Below are positions 27,244 through 35,809 of a stretch of 64,000 nt of DNA, piece after piece. Each line of letters begins with the position of its first letter. The first letter of the stretch is position 1. The translations under genes and the position numbers were made by a program. Below the pieces are notes generated by a model, which searched no databases, had not been told where the DNA came from, and saw only the letters and a program-made list of their open reading frames with translations. The DNA comes from Arenibacter arenosicollis (GTDB lineage Bacteria; Bacteroidota; Bacteroidia; Flavobacteriales; Flavobacteriaceae): NCBI RefSeq assembly GCF_014397245.1, contig NZ_JACLHY010000013.1:62001-126000 (forward strand), in the 5' to 3' direction.

Positions 27244-27396
27244 TCTTTTCAGGGCAATGAACAATAACATATTAAATCTTCTTCCAATTACCCAGAAATT
27301 ATATTCATTGGCCGGAACGTATTCCCGGTTTCCCTTTTAAGTCAACCAAAGCCTTTTTGATTACAATCCCGAATATATAATTATCGCCAAACAAAA

Positions 27397-27427
27397 AAAA
27401 GGCAGCACTGTAACAGTACTGCCTTTT
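27397..27427 (-). terminator. sucC terminator
   Basis: A 10-bp GC-rich stem with one mismatch (27401-27410 with 27414-27423) and a TAA loop, flanked by A and T runs. On the minus strand it ends in eight T residues. It is 22 nt past the sucC stop. Confidence 0.85.
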
Positions 27428-27448
27428 AAAAGTTTATAATTTATTGGG

Positions 27449-28642
27449 TTATGCCAATACTTCCTTCACCTTATCTGCAGCTTCTTGAAACTGAACTGCG
27501 GAATGTACCGCCAGACCAGAATTATCAATAATCTCTTTGGCCAATTCAGCATTGGTACCCTGTAATCTTACTATAATAGGTACTTTTATAGAATCTCCCA
27601 TATTCTTATAGGCATCCACAACGCCTTGCGCTACACGATCGCAACGAACTATCCCACCAAAAATATTTATCAGGATACATTTAACAGCAGGGTCTTTCAA
27701 TATAATTCTAAAGGCTTCTTCCACCCTTTTGGCATCTGCAGTTCCACCAACATCCAGGAAGTTGGCAGGTTCACCACCGGCCATTTTAATAAGATCCATA
27801 GTAGCCATTGCCAATCCGGCACCATTTACCATACATCCAACATTACCATCCAAATCTACATAATTAAGTCCTACGGCCCTTGCCTCTACCTCAATTGGAT
27901 TCTCCTCAAGCAAATCGCGCATTTCAGCATATTGCTTTCTTCTATAAAGTGCATTGTCATCAATTGAAACTTTGGCATCAACAGCCATAATCTTATCATC
28001 GGAAGTCTTAAGAACTGGGTTTATCTCGAATAAACTCGCATCGCTCTCCACATATGCCTTATACAAATTAGTAACAAACTTGGTCATTTCCTTAAAAGCC
28101 GTCCCAGACAAGCCTAAGTTAAAAGCTATTTTTCTAGCCTGAAAAGGCAATAAACCAGTTGCAGGATTTATTTCTTCTGTAAAAATAAGGTGTGGTGTTT
28201 TCTCTGCCACTTCCTCAATATCCATTCCACCTTCGGTAGAATACATAATCATATTTCTTCCAGCTGCCCTGTTTAATAAAACGGACATATAAAATTCACT
28301 GGTTTCACTATCCCCTGGATAATAAACATCCTCTGCAACCAAAACTTTATGGACTTTTTTTCCTTCTGCCGAGGTTTGCGGAGTAACTAAATTCATACCA
28401 ATGATAGATCCTGCAATTTCTTCTACTTCACGCAAGTTCTTGGCCAATTTAACGCCTCCTCCTTTTCCTCGTCCACCTGCATGAACCTGGGCCTTTATAA
28501 CATGCCACCCTGTTCCGGTTTCCTGAGTCAATTGTTTGGCAGCATCTACTGCTTCCTTGGCATTATATGCCACTAAACCGCGTTGAATGCGTACTCCAAA
28601 GCTCGCTAAAATCTCTTTTCCTTGATATTCGTGAAGGTTCAT
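27449..28642 (-). CDS. sucC: succinate-CoA ligase (ADP-forming) subunit beta
   Basis: A 397-aa TCA-cycle subunit that works with SucD to make succinate and ATP from succinyl-CoA. The N-terminus MNLHEYQGKEILASFGV and the ATP-grasp domain with GGRGKGGGVKLA are present, followed by the CoA-ligase domain with FLDVGGTADAKRVEEAF and ILINIFGGIVRCD. sucD is not adjacent, which is usual in Bacteroidota. It has its own terminator. Confidence 0.97.
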   Translation of the reverse strand: MNLHEYQGKEILASFGVRIQRGLVAYNAKEAVDAAKQLTQETGTGWHVIKAQVHAGGRGKGGGVKLAKNLREVEEIAGSIIGMNLVTPQTSAEGKKVHKVLVAEDVYYPGDSETSEFYMSVLLNRAAGRNMIMYSTEGGMDIEEVAEKTPHLIFTEEINPATGLLPFQARKIAFNLGLSGTAFKEMTKFVTNLYKAYVESDASLFEINPVLKTSDDKIMAVDAKVSIDDNALYRRKQYAEMRDLLEENPIEVEARAVGLNYVDLDGNVGCMVNGAGLAMATMDLIKMAGGEPANFLDVGGTADAKRVEEAFRIILKDPAVKCILINIFGGIVRCDRVAQGVVDAYKNMGDSIKVPIIVRLQGTNAELAKEIIDNSGLAVHSAVQFQEAADKVKEVLA

Positions 28643-28912
28643 AAATTGAAGGTTCTATATGTTGAGTTGCAAAAATAGGAAACACAGCGGATTTACCCTA
28701 ATTAAATAAAACAGAAAAATTTAGAGGACTGACAATATAGATAAGAGGGAATAACAAATTGAAATTAATAATTTTCAAACCAATATTATAGGTGAAATCA
28801 TTTCATTTTCCCGTGATGCTATTGGAATATAAATTCAGTTGGATATCATAACTTGAAATCAACTTAAAACGAATCTTTTACTTCTTGGGACAGTAAACAT
28901 TACCGCCTAGTA

Positions 28913-29551
28913 TCAAAGCTTAAAATCCTTAAAATCTATGGGGTCAAAATTCTTGAAATGCCCGTTCATCCCAATCATTTCCTTAGATTGGTTAACCTGC
29001 TTTAAAACTTGAATGGTATTGGTTAAATGTGCTTTTAAAAACAGTAATCGCTCACTTTCGTAGGTCATTTTTAGGAGTTTATATTCTTGCGCAAGTGAAA
29101 GTCCTATTTTATGTATTAATTGATAAATATCAAAATTACCTGCCGTAATACCAATAAAGGATACATCCATTAGGGCATAAAGTTCAATGATGAGGCTTAG
29201 TACATTACTCCTCAAAGACGCCACACTGTCATCAAAGTATGGCAAAAACTCAACCTCCCCAGCTGGATACAATTTTCCATCCATCACTTGTTGAAATGTA
29301 TTTACCTTAAAGGAGCGTAGACCAACGCATATTATATCCATCTCCCCCGTATCGTAGGTTTTAATTGTTTCCTTTAACTGCATCTCGGTTCCATACGCAA
29401 TCTCCCCTTCGATATATACCGGCACACCAAAGTTTATAGGCACATTCTTAACTTCTCCAATCAATTGTTTGTAACGCTCCTCAAAAACATGAAGGGCAAC
29501 CATCTCACCTGGAAAAAAAACGGATGGCAAAGGAAACATAGGCAACAACAT
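28913..29551 (-). CDS. LON substrate-binding domain protein
   Basis: A 212-aa protein equivalent to the N-terminal substrate-recognition domain of Lon protease (MFPLPSVFFPGEMVALHVFE near residue 5, then CVGLRSFKV). No ATPase or protease domain is fused, so it is a stand-alone LON domain. Such proteins are thought to bind unfolded peptides; the partner is unknown. The gene stands alone. The 270-nt gap to sucC holds no recognised feature. Confidence 0.85.
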   Translation of the reverse strand: MLLPMFPLPSVFFPGEMVALHVFEERYKQLIGEVKNVPINFGVPVYIEGEIAYGTEMQLKETIKTYDTGEMDIICVGLRSFKVNTFQQVMDGKLYPAGEVEFLPYFDDSVASLRSNVLSLIIELYALMDVSFIGITAGNFDIYQLIHKIGLSLAQEYKLLKMTYESERLLFLKAHLTNTIQVLKQVNQSKEMIGMNGHFKNFDPIDFKDFKL

Positions 29552-29660
29552 AAGTTTTTGTTTAAAGTTACGACGGTCTTACCGAAAAACAAACTAGACT
29601 AAAAAGGTATTTGTTATAAAAATAACAATATGTTACATTATTCAACTATTGCTATATATT

Positions 29661-29692
29661 TTTGCTCAAAAACAATAAGTAGTCTAGATTTG
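29661..29692 (+). promoter_or_regulatory. lysA promoter
   Basis: TTTG (29661-29664), a 20-nt spacer and TAGATTTG (29685-29692) match the Bacteroidota consensus; the start codon follows 17 nt after the -7 element. No lysine riboswitch fold was seen between promoter and gene, and there is no room for one. Confidence 0.65.
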
Positions 29693-29708
29693 CATAAAAT
29701 TTTATAAA

Positions 29709-30950
29709 ATGCGAAACACTGATTTATTAAATATAGCAAAAACTTATGGTGACCCTGTCTATGTATATGATTCTGAAAAAATAATTTCCCAGTTTCATAG
29801 ATTGACCAATGCATTTAAAGACGTAAAGAAATTACAATTAAATTACGCCACAAAGGCACTTTCTAATATTACCATTTTAAGATTAATGAACAGTTTGGGA
29901 AGCGGCTTGGATACGGTTTCCATTCAAGAAGTACAATTGGGACTAATGGCAGGTTTTGAGCCTAGTTCCATTATATTCACCCCAAACGGCGTTTCCTTGG
30001 AGGAAATTGAAGAGGCAGCTAAACTGGGAGTTCGAATCAATATAGACAACTTATCCATCTTGGAGCAATTTGGCAGCAAGCATCCGGATATTCCTGTATG
30101 TATTAGAATTAACCCACATGTAATGGCAGGTGGAAATTCCAAGATATCTGTAGGGCATATAGATTCCAAGTTTGGAATCAGCATCCATCAAATACCTCAT
30201 TTATTGCGTATTGTAAACCTTACGAATATGAACGTAAATGGGATACATATGCACACCGGAAGTGACATTTTGGATATTGACGTATTCCTTTACGCCTCAG
30301 AAATTCTTTTTGAAACGGCAAAGAATTTTCCCGACCTTGAGTTTATCGATTTCGGAAGTGGATTTAAAGTTCCTTACAAAGAAGGGGATATTGAAACCAA
30401 TATTGAAGAATTGGGCAAAAAACTAAGTAAGCGTTTCAATACCTTTTGCAAAGAATACGGCAGGGAGTTGACCTTGGCTTTTGAACCCGGCAAATTTTTG
30501 GTAAGTGAAGCAGGTTTCTTCTTGGCAAAAGTAAATGTGGTAAAACAAACCACTTCAACAGTTTTTGCAAGTATCGACTCAGGATTCAATCATCTAATTC
30601 GCCCAATGTTTTATGGCGCCATCCATAGTATAGAAAATATTTCCAATCCCGAGGGACGTGAACGCTATTACTCCGTTGTGGGCTATATTTGTGAGACTGA
30701 TACTTTTGCCAGTAACAAACGTATCAACGAAATAACCGAAGGCGACATTCTATGCTTTAAAAATGCCGGTGCCTACTGCTTTACAATGGCCAGTAATTAC
30801 AACTCAAGATTTAGGCCGCCGGAAGTTTTATGGCATAAGGGAAAAGCAATATTGATCAGGGAAAGGGAAACTTTTGATGACCTTGTCAAGAATCAAATTG
30901 ATGCCAAAGATTTATTTGCTCCTGTTAAAGAAAATGCAATAGCAAAATAA
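29709..30950 (+). CDS. lysA: diaminopimelate decarboxylase
   Basis: A 413-aa PLP-dependent enzyme that makes lysine from meso-diaminopimelate. The PLP Schiff-base Lys49 is in NYATKALSN. The glycine-rich phosphate loop is DFGSGFKVPY, the substrate-binding motif is FEPGKFLVSEAG, and the active-site Cys is in ICETDTFASN. Length is normal. It is the last step of the pathway that includes dapD at 9003. Monocistronic. Confidence 0.96.
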   Translation: MRNTDLLNIAKTYGDPVYVYDSEKIISQFHRLTNAFKDVKKLQLNYATKALSNITILRLMNSLGSGLDTVSIQEVQLGLMAGFEPSSIIFTPNGVSLEEIEEAAKLGVRINIDNLSILEQFGSKHPDIPVCIRINPHVMAGGNSKISVGHIDSKFGISIHQIPHLLRIVNLTNMNVNGIHMHTGSDILDIDVFLYASEILFETAKNFPDLEFIDFGSGFKVPYKEGDIETNIEELGKKLSKRFNTFCKEYGRELTLAFEPGKFLVSEAGFFLAKVNVVKQTTSTVFASIDSGFNHLIRPMFYGAIHSIENISNPEGRERYYSVVGYICETDTFASNKRINEITEGDILCFKNAGAYCFTMASNYNSRFRPPEVLWHKGKAILIRERETFDDLVKNQIDAKDLFAPVKENAIAK

Positions 30951-31011
30951 AATTTACGGAATTTCGTTAGTTTTGTTAGAATTACTTGACTAAGTCATAA
31001 AAACGTAAAGC

Positions 31012-31545
31012 ATGAAATTAGCGGCCACATCATTTAATAAATTAGCTATTCTTTTTGTATTGGCCATTCTTCCCTTGGGTAGTATAGCACAGGAAGTAAA
31101 ATGGCTTAGTTGGAATGAAGCGGCAAAACTGGCTGAAACGGAGAAAAATCCAAAGAAAATATTTATAGATGTTTACACTGATTGGTGTGGATGGTGTAAA
31201 AAAATGGACAAGGATACATTTCAGAATCCAGAAGTTGCAGAATACATGGCCAAAAACTATTATATGGTGAAGTTGGACGGTGAAGGCAAGGAACCTATTG
31301 AATTTAGAGGTAAGACCTTTAAATTTGTTCCCTCTGGCAGAAATGGCTACCACGAATTTGCGGCAGCGCTGATGCAAGGTAAAATGAGTTATCCTACCAC
31401 TATATTTTTGGACGAGAAAATGAATATGCTTTCTCCCGTTCCAGGTTATCAAAAACCAATACCTTTCCTAAAAATAGCTAAATATTTTGGTGAAGACATA
31501 CACAAAGAGAAAGACTGGAATACGTATGACAGCGAAAGTAAGTAG
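31012..31545 (+). CDS. thioredoxin-fold protein, exported
   Basis: A 177-aa protein with a signal peptide (about residues 1-26) and a thioredoxin domain carrying the redox motif CGWC within DVYTDWCGWCKKMDKDTF and a cis-Pro in SYPTTIFLD. It resembles the DUF255/DsbD-C-terminal-like thioredoxins that reduce or isomerise disulfides in the periplasm. A bidirectional terminator separates it from the convergent guaB. Confidence 0.85.
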   Translation: MKLAATSFNKLAILFVLAILPLGSIAQEVKWLSWNEAAKLAETEKNPKKIFIDVYTDWCGWCKKMDKDTFQNPEVAEYMAKNYYMVKLDGEGKEPIEFRGKTFKFVPSGRNGYHEFAAALMQGKMSYPTTIFLDEKMNMLSPVPGYQKPIPFLKIAKYFGEDIHKEKDWNTYDSESK

Positions 31546-31576
31546 GACAAGTTGATATAATTTTCTGTACATAAAA

Positions 31577-31607
31577 TAAAAAAAAGACGGCTAGCCGTCT
31601 TTTTTTT
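31577..31607. terminator. bidirectional terminator between thioredoxin gene and guaB
   Basis: A perfect palindrome (AGACGGCT/AGCCGTCT, 31585-31600) flanked by A and T runs, so it reads as an intrinsic terminator with a T-tail on both strands. It serves two convergent genes. Confidence 0.9.
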
Positions 31608-31664
31608 ATTCATTTAGATCCTATTATACTTCAGACCCAATATCAGTAAACTATGATATTTTAA

Positions 31665-33137
31665 TTATCTGCTATAGTTCGGAGATTCCTTGGTGATGGT
31701 TACATCATGAGGATGACTCTCATTAATTCCACTTGCGGTAATCTTGACAAATCTACCTGTTTCCTTTAAGGTTTCAATGTCCTTTGCACCGCAATACCCC
31801 ATTCCTGCTCTTAAACCACCGATAAACTGGTGAATACTCTCATAGAGATCGCCTTTATAAGGAACACGTCCTACAATTCCTTCCGGTACCAATTTTTTAA
31901 TATCGTCCTCTACATCTTGGAAATATCGGTCCTTACTACCTTGTTTCATAGCTTCCACAGAACCCATTCCGCGATAGGATTTGAACTTACGTCCCTCGTA
32001 TATGATAGTCTCACCTGGAGATTCCATTGTACCTGCCAACAAAGAACCCAACATTACCGTATCTGCACCTGCAGCAATCGCCTTAGGTATGTCTCCGGTA
32101 TACCTAATTCCACCATCTGCTATAACTGGCACTCCACTACCTTTAATAGCGGCAGCAACCTCCAATACAGCCGAAAATTGAGGAAAACCAACCCCTGCGA
32201 CTACCCTAGTAGTACAAATTGAGCCTGGACCTATTCCTACTTTTACCGCATCGGCTCCAGCCTCTACCAAATACTTGGCGGCTTCTGCAGTAGCTATGTT
32301 GCCGACAATAACTTCCAAGTCAGGAAATCTCTTTTTAACTTCCTTTAAAACAGTGACGACACCTTTGGTGTGTCCATGTGCTGTATCTATTACAACAGCG
32401 TCTACCCCTGCATTTACCAAAGCTTCAGCCCTATCAACGGCATCACCTGTAACCCCTAAGGCGGCAGCAACGCGCAATCTGCCATATTGATCCTTGTTAG
32501 CCATCGGCTTTTGGGTAAGTTTTGTAATATCCCTAAAGGTAATTAAGCCAACAAGTTTATAATCCTTATCAACTACCGGTAATTTTTCAATTTTATTTTC
32601 CTGTAAAATATCCTCTGCCTGTTCCAAGGAAGTCCCCTCGGATACAGTAACAAGGTTTTTGTAGGTCATCACCTCCGAAATGGGGCGGTCATTATTTTTT
32701 TCGAACCGAAGATCCCTATTGGTAACTATTCCTATAAGTTTACCCTTGTCATCCACGATAGGTATTCCTCCAATGCTGAATTCCTTCATATTTGCCTTGG
32801 CATCCCTTACCTTGGAATTTAAAGGTAAAGTAACCGGATCAATGATCATCCCACTTTCAGCACGTTTTACCTTTCGCACCTTCAGCGCCTGCTGTTCTAT
32901 GGTCATGTTCTTATGCAACACACCTATACCACCTTCCTGTGCAATGGCAATGGCCATTCTGGATTCCGTTACGGTATCCATGGCAGCGGAAACAATGGGA
33001 ACATTGATAGTAATGTTTCTAGTAAATTTTGTTTGAATATTGACTTCCCTAGGAAGTACTTCTGAAAAAGCTGGAACCAAAAGTACGTCATCGTACGTAA
33101 GTCCTTCTCCAACAATTTTGTTTAGGTGAGCTTGCAT
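31665..33137 (-). CDS. guaB: inosine-5'-monophosphate dehydrogenase
   Basis: A 490-aa enzyme that oxidises IMP to XMP in GTP synthesis. The TIM barrel opens with [19 protein letters not shown], is interrupted by two CBS domains (about 95-210), and resumes with the catalytic Cys loop GPGSICTTR and the mobile flap region GMGSVEAM. The purine gene purC lies at 50562. Confidence 0.97.
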   Translation of the reverse strand: MQAHLNKIVGEGLTYDDVLLVPAFSEVLPREVNIQTKFTRNITINVPIVSAAMDTVTESRMAIAIAQEGGIGVLHKNMTIEQQALKVRKVKRAESGMIIDPVTLPLNSKVRDAKANMKEFSIGGIPIVDDKGKLIGIVTNRDLRFEKNNDRPISEVMTYKNLVTVSEGTSLEQAEDILQENKIEKLPVVDKDYKLVGLITFRDITKLTQKPMANKDQYGRLRVAAALGVTGDAVDRAEALVNAGVDAVVIDTAHGHTKGVVTVLKEVKKRFPDLEVIVGNIATAEAAKYLVEAGADAVKVGIGPGSICTTRVVAGVGFPQFSAVLEVAAAIKGSGVPVIADGGIRYTGDIPKAIAAGADTVMLGSLLAGTMESPGETIIYEGRKFKSYRGMGSVEAMKQGSKDRYFQDVEDDIKKLVPEGIVGRVPYKGDLYESIHQFIGGLRAGMGYCGAKDIETLKETGRFVKITASGINESHPHDVTITKESPNYSR

Positions 33138-33160
33138 AGCAATTAAAGATTAATTGCGTG

Positions 33161-33168
33161 CAAATATA
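33161..33168 (-). promoter_or_regulatory. guaB -7 promoter element
   Basis: TATATTTG on the minus strand, 23 nt upstream of the guaB ATG. The -33 position lacks a clear TTTG. Confidence 0.45.
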
Positions 33169-33202
33169 CTACATTTAAAGGAATTGGGTAAAACTTATTA
33201 TG

Positions 33203-33703
33203 TTAATTGACTGTTACCGATTTTCGGCACAATTGATAAACCACCAATAGTGCAGAAATAGTGAAGGTAAGCGTCATTAAAAATCCTGAAAAAATAACCA
33301 CATATTTCATCCACAATATTCCGGACCACATTAAATAGATACCTCCAAAAGTTAAAATAACAGAAAGAAAAGGCTCAATCGTTAGAAACATTTTTAATTT
33401 TTGAGGTAATTTGGTAAGCCATACCAAGCCCCCTAAAAGAAAAAATATAAGCGACATGGAAAGTATGTGGGTATGGATAATGGTAAGCATTTCCCGTTCT
33501 CCCTTTTTAAACTTCATGACCTCGGCATCTTCATCCTCCTCATTTCCCAAATAATTTTCCTCAATACCCATTGGAGAGGAGGTACTGGTTTCAGAAACAA
33601 ATAAAAGACCGGTATAAAAGCCTATACTCAGCACTAGCACAAAAGTTGCGACAAACCATTTTACACCCCTGGGCAACTTCATTAAAAGACCATCATAACC
33701 CAT
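33203..33703 (-). CDS. four-helix membrane protein, partner of FMN-binding protein
   Basis: A 166-aa inner-membrane protein not matched to a named family. Four hydrophobic helices lie near residues 14-34, 78-98, 106-126 and 130-155. A long acidic loop with several consecutive acidic residues follows helix 1. Two histidines in IIHTHILS at the start of helix 2 could be heme or metal ligands. Its start overlaps the stop of the FMN-binding gene by one nucleotide, implying translational coupling and a shared role, probably electron transfer to or from the flavin. Confidence 0.7.
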   Translation of the reverse strand: MGYDGLLMKLPRGVKWFVATFVLVLSIGFYTGLLFVSETSTSSPMGIEENYLGNEEDEDAEVMKFKKGEREMLTIIHTHILSMSLIFFLLGGLVWLTKLPQKLKMFLTIEPFLSVILTFGGIYLMWSGILWMKYVVIFSGFLMTLTFTISALLVVYQLCRKSVTVN

Positions 33704-34239
33704 TAAAGCAACTTTTTTTCTTGAAGAATTCCGACGGTTTGCAATAAGTTATCCATTGAGGTGGTCATTGAACGTACCGAAATGGTTGCTCCTGAAATAC
33801 CATCAATATTGGTTTCATGATCTACCCTATCCTGACCGGTTTTTCCCGTAAATTGCTGCAACCATCTTTTGCTGCCAATTTCTCCGCCATACTCTTCGCG
33901 ATAAATTAGTATTTTGGAATGTACAACACTTAGGTTATCATTGAAGACTACCAAATAATCAAATTTTGCAGTCTTACTAGGGGCATTGTCTACGAAGATA
34001 TAACCAGCTACCTCTGAGCCCTTTGTCAATTTAAAGAAATTATGAGCTGTTATCTTGGCCGGTAATTGGGCATTTAAGGAAGCAGGAACATTTATAGGTT
34101 CCAAAGTAAAATCATTGGCCCCAAAAACCTTCTCTATTTCCTTGTCTACCTTCTTTTGTAACTTTTCAGGTATTCCAAAGCCAAATAACATAACAGCCAA
34201 AACAAGCACAAAACCCGTAATTTTCTTTCCTTGCATCAT
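33703..34239 (-). CDS. FMN-binding domain protein, covalently flavinylated type
   Basis: A 178-aa exported or membrane-anchored protein with an N-terminal hydrophobic segment (residues 7-22). The C-terminal FMN-binding domain carries DGISGATIS, matching the motif modified by the flavin transferase ApbE; Ser154 would receive FMN. The domain is the one seen in NqrC/RnfG-type electron carriers. It would carry electrons on the periplasmic side. ApbE is not in the window. It is coupled to the membrane protein downstream and follows the porin after a hairpin. ATGATG at the start leaves two possible initiation codons. Confidence 0.85.
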   Translation of the reverse strand: MMQGKKITGFVLVLAVMLFGFGIPEKLQKKVDKEIEKVFGANDFTLEPINVPASLNAQLPAKITAHNFFKLTKGSEVAGYIFVDNAPSKTAKFDYLVVFNDNLSVVHSKILIYREEYGGEIGSKRWLQQFTGKTGQDRVDHETNIDGISGATISVRSMTTSMDNLLQTVGILQEKKLL

Positions 34240-34243
34240 AGGA

Positions 34244-34274
34244 CAAAAGTACTAATTTAGAATCATTTTTAATA
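34244..34274 (-). promoter_or_regulatory. FMN gene -7 element and weaker operator copy
   Basis: TACTTTTG (34244-34251 on the minus strand) matches the -7 consensus just before the FMN-binding gene. The adjacent 21 nt (34254-34274) match 14 of the 16 fixed positions of the palindrome repeated upstream of the porin. It would overlap the promoter, so a bound regulator should block it. Confidence 0.4.
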
Positions 34275-34361
34275 ATAATTTAAACATGGAAGCTATAATT
34301 TCTCCACAAAGTAGCATTAACAACTAATAGGCAACAAACAATTAGCCCCAATAAAACAGAA

Positions 34362-34403
34362 AAACTCCAATAACAAACCTAAAATAGGTCCTTACTGGAG
34401 TTT
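34362..34403 (-). terminator. nested hairpin between porin and FMN gene
   Basis: A 12-bp stem with one mismatch (34362-34373 with 34392-34403) encloses a smaller ACCT/AGGT hairpin (34377-34380 with 34386-34389). On the minus strand a short T-run follows. It lies 53 nt past the porin stop and could end most porin transcripts or set the ratio of porin to downstream products. Confidence 0.6.
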
Positions 34404-34455
34404 ATTTCCTATGGTACTTTCAATATTTTGGGACTTCTTTTAAATGGAAACGGTA

Positions 34456-35634
34456 TTAGAACCAAACACCAATTCCAAAATTTAATCTGTCCTTAACTCC
34501 ATCACCTTGTAATGCATTGTCCCTAAATTGGTAATCACCTTTTAAAACCACTCCAGGAGCTATATGATAACTTAAACCTGTTGTAACATCAGTTCTATCA
34601 TAGGCTTCGTTCTGTAATAAACTACCGGCCGTATCTGCATGGGTATTATAATTTTCATAGCGTACAAAGGCAAACAATTTTTGCTCATTTCTACTGGGCA
34701 ATAGGTTGTAAGCGCCCTCAACATAATAACCTTGCATAGCACTTCCCAAATCCTTATTGGCCAAAGCATTATACTTATCCGTATCGGAAAGGGATGCATA
34801 TATAAACTGACCACGTGCCGTAAAACGCTCATAGGCATACCGTGCATCCAAGCCTAACATGGAAATACCTATGTTGGCCCCATCTAAATTCTCAATATCA
34901 TCTGCAGCTTGTGTTTTACCAAAATAAGTTGAAAACCCTAGACGCAATCCCGGGATACCGTAATAATCCAGTTTGGTTGCCAGGTTAGGGCTATCCACGG
35001 TAGACTTAATTCCTTTTTGTCTTCCTCCACGTAAACCGTTTGATCCTTGTAAAAATCCAGAAATCCCTCCTTCGCCATCTGATTGGGTCGATTTAAAACC
35101 ATTAAAAACATAGGCTTGGTAACCCAAAGAAAGGTTATTGAACTTTCCACTTACCCCTACACCCAATTCTCTCCATGTGGTAGGTACAATAACATTGTCC
35201 ATTTCCGGCCTCTCCGTACCATTAAAGGTAGTTGGCTCATGAAATTCATTAACAATACCCATTGGCACCAACATCAATCCACCTCTAAGGTTTAAGTTAT
35301 TGGCAACATTATAGTTAACAAAGGCCTGCTCAACATATATTTCCTCTACGTGCTCCACTTCCAATTCAGTAATAAATTGGGCTTTATCATTAAATCTATA
35401 ACCCAGTAGCAACACTAAACGTTGCACATCCAATTCCCCATTATCGCCCTCTGGCTGGTTGTACAACATTTCGCCATATGCCCCAATGGTCACAGCCGAA
35501 CCGTAATTCCCCGACAATAGTCTCTGGGCCGCATTCAGTTGATTTTGTGGATCAAGGGTGATACTATCGGTGGCTGTCTGAGCCATTAGAAAAGTTGAAA
35601 AAAAGAATGCAAATAAGTAAAAATAATGTTTCAT
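34456..35634 (-). CDS. outer-membrane porin, OprO/OprP-like beta-barrel
   Basis: A 392-aa protein with a signal peptide (1-18, ending LMAQ) and alternating beta-strand pattern throughout, ending in the aromatic LNFGIGVWF typical of outer-membrane barrels. An early segment, QRLVLLLGYRFNDKAQFITE, and a later WRELGVGVSGKF resemble phosphate-selective-porin-like proteins of Bacteroidota. It would admit small solutes or ions. Two 21-bp imperfect palindromes flank its promoter, suggesting metal-responsive control. The FMN-binding/membrane pair follows. Confidence 0.8.
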   Translation of the reverse strand: MKHYFYLFAFFFSTFLMAQTATDSITLDPQNQLNAAQRLLSGNYGSAVTIGAYGEMLYNQPEGDNGELDVQRLVLLLGYRFNDKAQFITELEVEHVEEIYVEQAFVNYNVANNLNLRGGLMLVPMGIVNEFHEPTTFNGTERPEMDNVIVPTTWRELGVGVSGKFNNLSLGYQAYVFNGFKSTQSDGEGGISGFLQGSNGLRGGRQKGIKSTVDSPNLATKLDYYGIPGLRLGFSTYFGKTQAADDIENLDGANIGISMLGLDARYAYERFTARGQFIYASLSDTDKYNALANKDLGSAMQGYYVEGAYNLLPSRNEQKLFAFVRYENYNTHADTAGSLLQNEAYDRTDVTTGLSYHIAPGVVLKGDYQFRDNALQGDGVKDRLNFGIGVWF

Positions 35635-35648
35635 TAGTATGGTATTTT

Positions 35649-35669
35649 TATTTAGACTGATTGTAAATA
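35649..35669. promoter_or_regulatory. palindromic operator 1, 5' leader of porin
   Basis: A 21-bp imperfect palindrome with half-sites TATTTA and TAAATA and fixed A, T, A, T at positions 8, 10, 12 and 14. It lies between the predicted transcription start and the ATG of the porin gene. All 16 fixed positions are shared with operator 2. Confidence 0.65.
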
Positions 35670-35684
35670 ATTAAAAATCGAGTG

Positions 35685-35715
35685 CAAATATAATAGCCCA
35701 AACCAAACTGACAAA
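35685..35715 (-). promoter_or_regulatory. porin promoter
   Basis: On the minus strand TTTG (35712-35715), a 19-nt spacer and TATATTTG (35685-35692): a full match to the Bacteroidota promoter consensus. It is bracketed by the two palindromic operators. Confidence 0.75.
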
Positions 35716-35718
35716 CTT

Positions 35719-35739
35719 TATTTAAACTAAATCTAAATA
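35719..35739. promoter_or_regulatory. palindromic operator 2, upstream of porin promoter
   Basis: A 21-bp palindrome of the same design as operator 1 (TATTTA...TAAATA with A, T, A, T at positions 8, 10, 12, 14), centred 70 bp from it and directly upstream of the -33 box. Iron-responsive DtxR/Fur-type regulators bind sites of this general shape; which protein binds is inferred. Confidence 0.65.
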
Positions 35740-35809
35740 AACTTTAAATTTTAACATTTTGGGGAAGTAACCTAATAAGAAGGGCATGCCTTAAAACCAA
35801 TAATGCCCC

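Noticed and set aside
29641-29708. lysine riboswitch before lysA
   Set aside because: The promoter's -7 element is 17 nt before the ATG, leaving no room for an aptamer.
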